Shown: positions 58,602 to 64,000 of the stretch, piece after piece | Layout: each line of letters opens with the position of its first letter | How positions within the stretch are numbered: position 1 is the first letter of the stretch | Assembly (NCBI GenBank): GCA_019423125.1 | Contig: JAHZBZ010000004.1 | Coordinates: 73,858-137,857, forward strand | Reading direction: 5' to 3' | From: Bacillota bacterium | GTDB taxonomy: Bacteria; Bacillota; Clostridia; Christensenellales; Borkfalkiaceae | Length of the DNA stretch: 64,000 nucleotides | Notes under the pieces: model-generated | What the model was told of the DNA's origin: nothing | Databases searched by the model: none | Seen by the model: only the letters and a program-made list of their open reading frames with translations | Made by a program: the position numbers and the translations under genes

Positions 58602-58653
58602 GTTAGACGGAACGGACAAGATGCCGCAAAAGTTTACAAAGAGAGGAAAAGCC

Positions 58654-59346
58654 ATGGATACGGGAAGGGAACAGATCGACTTGTTTTTGCGCCGCTGCGA
58701 CGAGGTGATGCAGTCCAAATTCATCATTGCGGAGTCAAAGATCAGCGAGCTGTTAAAGTCGATCGCGACTTCCGACCTACTCTATGCCTTTTTCCGCGAC
58801 CTGACAAAGGATTTCGACTACGCGGCGGCAAAGAGGCGCTACCTTCATTATGCGCCCGATTCTTCGCAGAAGAACAGGCTTCTCTTTCCCGACGATCCCG
58901 CCGAGATGCTCGCCTTCATCTTCTGTCTTCTCGTCGACATCGACAACCGCGACCCCGACCTTAGCGACTTCCTGCAGAGGTATTTTTACGAGGACGGCAG
59001 CTTTTACGAGAGCTTTTATGCCTTCTGCAACCAGGTGATCAAGCCGTTCAAAAATGCGGTCAAGGTGATGTTCCGCGACGGTGTGTTCCGCGCATCTTCC
59101 GATCGCAGGGAGAGCTTTGCGCCGCTCGTTGCGGCGGAGCGGGACAGCGTCTATGCCTCCCGCCTTTCCGATGCGGACAAAGTGGACGCCTTGCTCATCC
59201 TCAACGCGCTTGCGGGGGCGAAGGAGGAGACGCGCGCGGCGCTGCTTGCGGGCTATCTGCGCCTCTGCTCTGCGTGCGGTTGGCGCGGCCCCTCGGCGGA
59301 GGCATTCTCCGCAATTCTCGCAAAATTCAAGGAGGACCTTTGCTGA
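58654..59346 (+). CDS. Hypothetical helical protein upstream of a Nudix hydrolase
   Basis: A 230-residue all-helical soluble protein: MDTGREQIDLFLRRCDEVM, SKISELLKSIATSDLLYAFF, MLAFIFCLLVDIDNRD and NQVIKPFKNAVKVMFR. I do not recognise a named domain with confidence, but similar proteins seem common next to Nudix or DUF4364 genes in clostridia. ATG 58654 follows AGAGGAAAAG; upstream Met codons in the frame fall in or near the promoter. The stop and the next start overlap as TGATG at 59344-59348. Confidence 0.75.
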   Translation: MDTGREQIDLFLRRCDEVMQSKFIIAESKISELLKSIATSDLLYAFFRDLTKDFDYAAAKRRYLHYAPDSSQKNRLLFPDDPAEMLAFIFCLLVDIDNRDPDLSDFLQRYFYEDGSFYESFYAFCNQVIKPFKNAVKVMFRDGVFRASSDRRESFAPLVAAERDSVYASRLSDADKVDALLILNALAGAKEETRAALLAGYLRLCSACGWRGPSAEAFSAILAKFKEDLC

Positions 59347-59873
59347 TGCTCACAGAAAAGACGGTCCGCGAAAACGTGGTGTTCCGCGGCAAGATCATCA
59401 CCGTGCGCTGTGACGACGCGCTCCTGCCCGACGGCACGCCCTGTCGCAGGGAGGTCGTCGACCATCCCGGCGGCGCGAGCGTTCTGTTTGTCCGCGACGG
59501 GAAGATCATGCTTGTGCGGCAGTTCCGCTACGCCTACGGCGAAGAGACGCTCGAGATCCCCGCGGGCAAGCTCGAGAAGGGGGAGGACCCCGCGGTGACT
59601 GCGGCACGCGAGCTTTCCGAAGAGACGGGTTGGCAGGCGGAGCGCATGGAACATCTGTTCACGCTGTACCCTACGCCCGGATACACGGACGAGAAGATCT
59701 ACATCTATCTCGCGCACGGTGTCGCGGAGGGGAGCCGTCATCCCGACGAAGGGGAGTTCGTCGACGCGGCGTTTTATCCCGCGGAACAGGTGCTCGGCAT
59801 GATCGAAAAGGGGATCATCCGCGACGCGAAGACCATCGTCGCGGTCCAGCACTGGTTTTTGAAAAACAAATAA
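59346..59873 (+). CDS. Nudix hydrolase, ADP-ribose pyrophosphatase type
   Basis: The 175-residue protein has KIMLVRQFRYAYGEETLEIPAG before a full Nudix box (G-x5-E-x7-REUxEE: GKLEKGEDPAVTAARELSEE), and YPTPGYTDEKIYIYLA, typical of ADP-ribose hydrolases such as NudF. It would cleave ADP-ribose to AMP and ribose 5-phosphate. The start overlaps the previous stop (TGATG). A strong terminator follows. Confidence 0.94.
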   Translation: MLTEKTVRENVVFRGKIITVRCDDALLPDGTPCRREVVDHPGGASVLFVRDGKIMLVRQFRYAYGEETLEIPAGKLEKGEDPAVTAARELSEETGWQAERMEHLFTLYPTPGYTDEKIYIYLAHGVAEGSRHPDEGEFVDAAFYPAEQVLGMIEKGIIRDAKTIVAVQHWFLKNK

Positions 59874-59884
59874 AAAAGGACGCG

Positions 59885-59922
59885 AAAGCGCCTGCGGCGG
59901 ACGCCGCAGGCGCTTTTTTGCA
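59885..59922 (+). terminator. Terminator of the Nudix gene
   Basis: Long arms (59885-59899, 59902-59916) and six T, ten bases after the stop. Confidence 0.92.
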
Positions 59923-59939
59923 GGGGCGGATAGGGCGGA

Positions 59940-60143
59940 TCACTTGCAGCCGCAGCTTCCGCCGTTGAAGAGGTTGCTCAGCCCGCCGTTCTTGCACACG
60001 CAGTACGCGATCGCGAGAATGATGGGCAGATAGCAGCTGTCCAGAAGGTTATTCAGGACGCCCGTCTGCGAGCAGCAGAGAATGAGCAAGAGAATGAGGA
60101 TCCACAGGCAGCCGTTGCCGCCGAAGTTTCCGAAACAATTCAT
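59940..60143 (-). CDS. Small Cys-rich hydrophobic protein
   Basis: A 67-residue protein with a Gly/Cys N-terminus (MNCFGNFGGNGCLW), two hydrophobic segments (LILLLILCC and LPIILAIAYCVC) and a Gly/Cys tail (GGSCGCK). The start at 60143 has GGAGG at a good distance, which decides it over the longer frame to 60254. Small Cys/Gly-rich hydrophobic proteins of this look are frequent in spore-forming clostridia and some are spore-associated; that role is a guess here. Confidence 0.72.
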   Translation of the reverse strand: MNCFGNFGGNGCLWILILLLILCCSQTGVLNNLLDSCYLPIILAIAYCVCKNGGLSNLFNGGSCGCK

Positions 60144-60402
60144 GATATTCCTCCAGATGCCGCAGGCGCTATATGTATATTTTTTTCTTTTGTCTGCGGC
60201 GCATTGGGCGGCGGCGCGTCCGCGGGTTGCGGTCTGCCGCCTGCCTATATTCATATTTACGCACGGGCGCGGAAAAATGTGACAATCGCCTCATTTCGCC
60301 AAAAAAGGGAAAAATGGCGTGATTTCTTTGCGCATTCTTGCGTAAAATAATAAAAAAGGGGGCGGGAAGGGGCCCCGCGCGGGAGTTTTCGCGTTCATTT
60401 AC
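60144..60402. other. Intergenic region without recognisable gene
   Basis: AT-rich and GC-rich patches alternate. No frame with a ribosome-binding site, no tRNA-like or terminator structure of note; it includes the promoter region of the small minus-strand gene, not clearly defined. Confidence 0.5.
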
Positions 60403-60431
60403 TTGCCATTTTTCGCGCCGTTTGTTATAAT
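60403..60431 (+). promoter_or_regulatory. Promoter of the ECF S component operon
   Basis: TTGCCA at 60403-60408, 17-base spacer, TATAAT at 60426-60431 with TG one base before it. Confidence 0.9.
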
Positions 60432-60436
60432 AATAT

Positions 60437-60562
60437 ATGCCGAAACGCGCAAACGGGCGCATTTCGCAGGACAATGCTGTGCGCGGAGATGCCACCGAAA
60501 GGGGCCGACTCCGATACGCATAAATACATTTTTTTCACGGATATTCCCCGGGGAAATCCGAT
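60437..60562 (+). promoter_or_regulatory. Structured leader (candidate riboswitch) before the ECF S component
   Basis: At least three local hairpins can form: GAAACGCGC with GCGCATTTC, CGCAGGACA with TGTGCG (two bulged G), and CGGAG with CTCCG enclosing CCGAAAGGGG. A fourth, CGGATATTCCCC with GGGGAAATCCG, ends next to the GGAGG of the gene and could control ribosome access. No known class recognised. In the neighbourhood of coaX a pantothenate-related ligand is a reasonable guess. Confidence 0.5.
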
Positions 60563-60572
60563 GGAGGTCATC

Positions 60573-61247
60573 ATGAAAAACAGGTATTTTACCTCGAAGA
60601 AGATCGCGCATCTTGCGATCCTTCTCGCACTCGTCATCGTGTTGCAGATCGTCGGCACGCTGATCGGCAAACTCGGCGTGACGGCGCCCAGCCTTGTGCT
60701 CATTCCCATCGTGCTCGGCGCGGTGCTTCTCGGCCCCGCTGCGGGCGCGCTGCTTGGATTCCTGTTCGGCGTCATCGTTGTCGTGATGGGTGCAACGGGT
60801 ATGGATTATTTCACGTTCGTCCTTCTGGGCGAACAGCCCGTCCTCACCGTCCTTCTCTGCCTTATCAAGGGCACTGCGGCGGGTCTGGTCTCGGGCTTTC
60901 TCTTCCGCGCGATCCGCAAAAAGAACGACCGTGCGGGCGTCATCGTCGCTTCTCTTGCGGCGCCGATCGTCAATACGGGCCTGTTCATCCTCGGCGCTCT
61001 TTTCATGAGCGACACGTTGAGCGCGAACCTCGTTCCCGACGGTCAGACGGTCCTGTACTTCCTCGTCATCGGGTGCGCAGGGCTCAACTTCATCTTTGAA
61101 TTTCTCATCAATGCCGTCGCCTCTCCCGCGATCTACACGGTCATGAAGGTGCGTTCCTCTTCGCGCCGCGCCTCCGTTTCCGCGGACGAAGAGGCCGCAT
61201 CTTCCGATACGCATCGCGCACCTGTTGCGGCGAAAGAGAACAAATAA
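60573..61247 (+). CDS. ECF transporter S component (possibly pantothenate)
   Basis: A 224-residue membrane protein with about six helices: AHLAILLALVIVLQIVGTLIG, LVLIPIVLGAVLLGPAAGALLGFLFG, FVLLGEQPVLTVLLCLIKG and onward. The Gly/Ala-rich helices and PAAGALLGFLFG match S components, which bind the vitamin and plug into EcfAAT (encoded at 32-35 kb). ATG 60573 follows GGAGG at five bases. The next gene is pantothenate kinase, 14 bases downstream, so pantothenate is the best substrate guess. A charged, Ser/Ala-rich C-tail is dispensable-looking. Confidence 0.82.
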   Translation: MKNRYFTSKKIAHLAILLALVIVLQIVGTLIGKLGVTAPSLVLIPIVLGAVLLGPAAGALLGFLFGVIVVVMGATGMDYFTFVLLGEQPVLTVLLCLIKGTAAGLVSGFLFRAIRKKNDRAGVIVASLAAPIVNTGLFILGALFMSDTLSANLVPDGQTVLYFLVIGCAGLNFIFEFLINAVASPAIYTVMKVRSSSRRASVSADEEAASSDTHRAPVAAKENK

Positions 61248-61261
61248 GCGGAGAACACAGC

Positions 61262-62044
61262 ATGATACTCTGCATCGACGTGGGAAACACCAACATAAAA
61301 TACGGTCTGTTCGAAGGGGACGAGCTCGTCACGAGCTTCCGCGGCGCGACCGATTTAAAGCGCACGAGCGACGAATACGGCACCATCCTTACGAACATGC
61401 TTTCGATCAAGGGGATCGCGCCCTCTTCCATCCGCGGCGCTATCATGTCGTCTGTCGTTCCCGCGCTCAATTACACGATCTCCCATATGTGTGCGGGGTA
61501 TCTCGGCGTGGAGCCGCTCGTCGTGGGCATGGGGCTCAAGACGGGGCACAACCTGCGCGTGGACGACGCGCGCGAAGTGGGCGCCGACCGCATTGTCAAC
61601 GACGTCGCCGCGATCCGCAAATACGGCGCGCCGCTCATCGTCATCGACTTCGGAACGGCGACGACCTTTAACGTCATCAACGAAAACAGAGAATTCATCG
61701 GCGGGGCGGTCGCTCCGGGCATCCGCGGGTCCATGGACTCGCTCGTCTCGGGCACGGCAAAACTACCCCGCGTCGAGATCGAAACGCCCAAGAGCGCGAT
61801 CGGCAAGAACACGACCACCAACATGCAGGCGGGCATCGTGTTCGGCTTTGCGGGATTGGTCGAATACATGGTCAAAAAGATCAAGCGCGAGATGCGCCGT
61901 CCCGAGATGCAGGTCGTCGCGACGGGCGGATTCAGCGAGATCATCGCCCGCGAAAGCGGCTGCATCGACCATGTGGACAAGCTGCTCACCTTGCAGGGAT
62001 TGAAAATACTATACGATTTAAACAACACGGAGGGTAAGAAATGA
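61262..62044 (+). CDS. coaX: Type III pantothenate kinase
   Basis: Phosphorylates pantothenate, the first step of CoA synthesis, without feedback inhibition by CoA. The 260-residue protein has the ASKHA-fold motifs ILCIDVGNTNIKYGLF (P-loop), the catalytic Asp region in VGADRIVNDVAAI and IDFGTATTFNVI, and VATGGFSEII. ATG 61262 is closely behind the S component gene; it overlaps the next gene by ATGA at 62041-62044. Confidence 0.96.
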   Translation: MILCIDVGNTNIKYGLFEGDELVTSFRGATDLKRTSDEYGTILTNMLSIKGIAPSSIRGAIMSSVVPALNYTISHMCAGYLGVEPLVVGMGLKTGHNLRVDDAREVGADRIVNDVAAIRKYGAPLIVIDFGTATTFNVINENREFIGGAVAPGIRGSMDSLVSGTAKLPRVEIETPKSAIGKNTTTNMQAGIVFGFAGLVEYMVKKIKREMRRPEMQVVATGGFSEIIARESGCIDHVDKLLTLQGLKILYDLNNTEGKK

Positions 62045-63324
62045 AAAGCGTCGGCGTAGCAATACTCGGTTTGGGAGTCGTCGGAAGCGGAACGTATAAG
62101 ATCCTGCGCGATCACAGGGAGTTTTATCAGCGTACGCAGGGCGTGGACATCACCGTCGAAAGCGTGCTGGAGATCAACCGCAGCCGCGCGCTCGAGCTCG
62201 GCATCGACGAGAGTAAGATCTCCGACAACATTGCCGAGGTCATCTGCAACCCCAACGTGGACATCGTGGTGGAAGTGATCGGCGGCGTGGAGCCCGCGCG
62301 CAGTTTTGTCCTCGCGGCACTGCACAGCGGCAAGACGGTCGTGACCTCCAACAAAGAGCTCTTCTGTAAGTATTGGCACGAACTCGAGCGCGCCGCAAAG
62401 CGCACCAATGCGGGCCTGTACTTCGAAGCGAGCTGTGTGGGCGGCGTGCCCATCATCCGCACTCTCATCGACGGGATGCAGGCAAACGTCGTCACCAATC
62501 TGACGGGCATCATCAACGGCACCACCAACTACATCCTCACGCGCATGTCGCGCGAGGGCGCAGACTATGCGTCCGTGCTCAAAGACGCGCAGGCGCTCGG
62601 CTATGCGGAAAAGGACCCGACCGCGGACGTGGAAGGGTACGACGCCGCCTATAAGCTCTCCATCCTCTCCAGCCTTGCTTTCCACAAGAAAGTCCCGCTG
62701 GACAAGGTCTATCGCGAGGGCATTTCGGGCATCTCTGCGGCGGACATCGCCTATGGCGACGAGCTCGGTTATGTGCTCAAACTTCTTGCCATCGGCAAAA
62801 ACGACGGCGGGGAGTCCATCGAGGTCCGCGTGCATCCCACGTTCATCCGCAAGGATCATCCGCTTGCATCCGTCAACGACAGCTTCAACGCAGTCTATCT
62901 GCAGGGCGACAGCGTCGGCGACATCATGCTCTACGGCAGAGGCGCGGGCGCGCTTCCGACGGGCAGTGCGATCGTCTCGGATATCATTTACGCCGCGACG
63001 CATACCGATGTAAAATATGCCACCTTCAAGAATACCCAGCAGCCGGAGAAGGGGGTGCGCTTCGTCACCGACTTCCGCAGCCGCTACTATATCCGCTTTA
63101 CGGCGAAGGACCGTGCGGGCGTGCTCGCAAAGGTCGCGGGCATCTTCGCGAAATACAACATCAGCATCATCGACCTCATCCAGAAGGGCGAGGGCATCGA
63201 GAACATCCCCATCATCCTCATCACGCACGAGACCAATGAGTACTCTGTCCGCCGTGCGGTGGACAAGATCGCGGAGCTCGAGGACGTCGTCGAAGTCAAC
63301 AGCGTTATCCGCGTGGAGAAGTGA
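62041..63324 (+). CDS. hom: Homoserine dehydrogenase with ACT domain
   Basis: Reduces aspartate semialdehyde to homoserine for threonine and methionine synthesis. The 427-residue protein has a Rossmann start (VAILGLGVVGSGTYKIL), the catalytic core (GIINGTTNYILTRM, EGYDAAYKLSIL) and a C-terminal ACT domain (RFTAKDRAGVLAKVAGIFAK) for feedback control, usually by threonine. Start overlaps coaX (ATGA), so the S component, coaX and hom are probably one operon. Confidence 0.95.
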   Translation: MKSVGVAILGLGVVGSGTYKILRDHREFYQRTQGVDITVESVLEINRSRALELGIDESKISDNIAEVICNPNVDIVVEVIGGVEPARSFVLAALHSGKTVVTSNKELFCKYWHELERAAKRTNAGLYFEASCVGGVPIIRTLIDGMQANVVTNLTGIINGTTNYILTRMSREGADYASVLKDAQALGYAEKDPTADVEGYDAAYKLSILSSLAFHKKVPLDKVYREGISGISAADIAYGDELGYVLKLLAIGKNDGGESIEVRVHPTFIRKDHPLASVNDSFNAVYLQGDSVGDIMLYGRGAGALPTGSAIVSDIIYAATHTDVKYATFKNTQQPEKGVRFVTDFRSRYYIRFTAKDRAGVLAKVAGIFAKYNISIIDLIQKGEGIENIPIILITHETNEYSVRRAVDKIAELEDVVEVNSVIRVEK

Positions 63325-63327
63325 GAT

Positions 63328-63672
63328 ATGATCTGTCACATCGCGGATCTGCCCGTCAGCAGATCTGAGAACTTCAAGGGCGGCGAGGGGCATGTCCTCA
63401 TGAAAGACCTGTCCTGCGGGAAAAAGCCCGCAAATTTCAAGGTCTGTTGCGAGATGGTTCTCGAAAAGGGCTGCTCGATCGGCTTTCACGTTCATGAAGG
63501 GGACAGCGAGATCATCTGTATCCTTGAAGGCGAGGGGATCTGTACGGACGGCGGCGCGGACGTTCCCGTGCGTGCGGGCGATGCGATCGTCTGCCGCGAG
63601 GGCGAGGCACACGCGCTCCGCAACGAGTGCGATCGGCCGCTCCGCTATTTTGCGTTTGTGGTCGCCGCCTGA
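63328..63672 (+). CDS. Cupin-domain protein
   Basis: The 114-residue protein has the two cupin motifs, GFHVHEGDSEIICILEGEG and GEAHALRNECDRPL, with the His/Glu metal site. It begins three bases after hom and likely shares its transcript. Free-standing small cupins of this kind have diverse or unknown roles; no substrate can be assigned. Confidence 0.9.
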   Translation: MICHIADLPVSRSENFKGGEGHVLMKDLSCGKKPANFKVCCEMVLEKGCSIGFHVHEGDSEIICILEGEGICTDGGADVPVRAGDAIVCREGEAHALRNECDRPLRYFAFVVAA

Positions 63673-63683
63673 AAACTGAGACT

Positions 63684-63714
63684 GCGTGCGTCGGCTTTTT
63701 GTCGGCGCACTTTT
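63684..63714 (+). terminator. Terminator after the cupin gene
   Basis: Ten-base arms GTGCGTCGGC and GTCGGCGCAC with two G-U pairs, loop TTTTT, then six T. Confidence 0.85.
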
Positions 63715-63745
63715 TTGTGAGGCGGTAGCCTCGGGAGGAGATACA

Positions 63746-64000
63746 ATGCGGGCGATCGTACTTGTGAACGCCTATCTTCGGCAGAGCGGAATGATCCGTC
63801 AGGCGGAGCGCGTTCGCGAAGAACTGTGCGCGCGCGGCGTGGATGCCGTCGTGGAAAAGAACGGGAATTTTTTGTCGTATGTGCGCAAAAACTCGATAAC
63901 GGTCGAAGAAAAGTGCGACTTTGTCGTCTATCTCGACAAGGATAAATACCTTCCGCGCATGCTCGAAGCGCGCGGTCTGCGGCTTTTTAACCGCGCGGAG
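63746..64000 (+). CDS. ATP-grasp (RimK-like) protein, N-terminal part, cut by window end
   Basis: The frame is open from ATG 63746 to the window edge (85 codons). The start follows GGGAGGAG. The visible sequence, MRAIVLVNAYLRQSGMIRQ then VEEKCDFVVYLDKDKYLPRML and GLRLFNRAE, is the N-terminal pre-ATP-grasp domain of the RimK/alpha-L-glutamate ligase-like proteins, as in proteins starting with a line such as 'ILVVN' and 'DKD'. The ATP-binding part lies outside the window. Product and substrate unknown. Confidence 0.72.
   Translation, partial: MRAIVLVNAYLRQSGMIRQAERVREELCARGVDAVVEKNGNFLSYVRKNSITVEEKCDFVVYLDKDKYLPRMLEARGLRLFNRAE

Noticed and set aside
1..64000. tRNA or rRNA genes
   Set aside because: No cloverleaf-like segment with a TTCGA loop and no rRNA core sequence was noticed in the intergenic gaps; a tRNAscan run would settle it.

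Overview
The window looks like a chromosome segment of a spore-forming, anaerobic, GC-rich member of the Bacillota (class Clostridia), possibly a Christensenellales-like gut lineage. The class-level evidence is the order mini-RNase III / rlmB / sigH, spoVAD-spoVAE, cwlD, T-box leaders, a single-chain pyruvate:ferredoxin oxidoreductase, an ECF vitamin transporter, TSCPD and DUF4364 proteins, and many promoters of the TTGnnn-17-TATAAT type, often with TGn before the -10. The lineage is an inference. No rRNA, tRNA or CRISPR array was seen.

Region 1 (1 to about 5,070) is visibly poorer in GC than the rest. It holds the end of a GH42 beta-galactosidase, galE, a galT'-'galK fusion left by a deletion, galM, the first 16 codons of a cut gene, and a serine recombinase truncated on the other strand. 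It ends in a radical SAM gene whose first codons look unlike its body. This is either a decayed acquired island or a set of assembly joins.

Region 2 (6.4 to 21.4 kb) is ordinary core genome: cwlD, mrnC-rlmB-sigH-dnaX-ybaB-recR-gpsA, a convergent Trk/Ktr potassium uptake pair, a nitrilase-like protein, a HEPN-like/CBS protein, ileS behind an unusual T-box-like leader, an RlmI-like methyltransferase and an RluA-type pseudouridine synthase.

Region 3 (21.5 to 28.1 kb) is a cell-surface block: a large anchored surface protein, then on the minus strand an ECF sigma factor, its membrane anti-sigma factor with an aspartate tail, and a lipoprotein that shares the anti-sigma ectodomain. The sigma operon and the lipoprotein gene share a candidate promoter motif. 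I consider this the best candidate for an undescribed system here.

Region 4 (28.4 to 42.6 kb) has nifJ (minus), ecfA1-ecfA2-ecfT-truA, a PPYG-repeat membrane protein, a DUF2798 protein behind an attenuator, mnmE, a LysR regulator, a leucine T-box with leuA, and an iron alcohol dehydrogenase.

Region 5 (42.7 to 55.8 kb) has a membrane protein with a uL15-like C-terminus, spoVAD-spoVAE, a four-gene metal/sulfur cluster (NifX-like, ZIP, rhodanese, CoA-disulfide reductase), a WYL regulator with a palindrome over its own promoter, a cyclase, DUF1294, a HAD phosphatase and asnA.

Region 6 (55.9 to 64 kb) has a DUF5677 protein, TSCPD, DUF4364 and HPr-like genes on the minus strand, a Nudix hydrolase, an ECF S component next to coaX, homoserine dehydrogenase, a cupin, and the start of an ATP-grasp gene cut by the window end.
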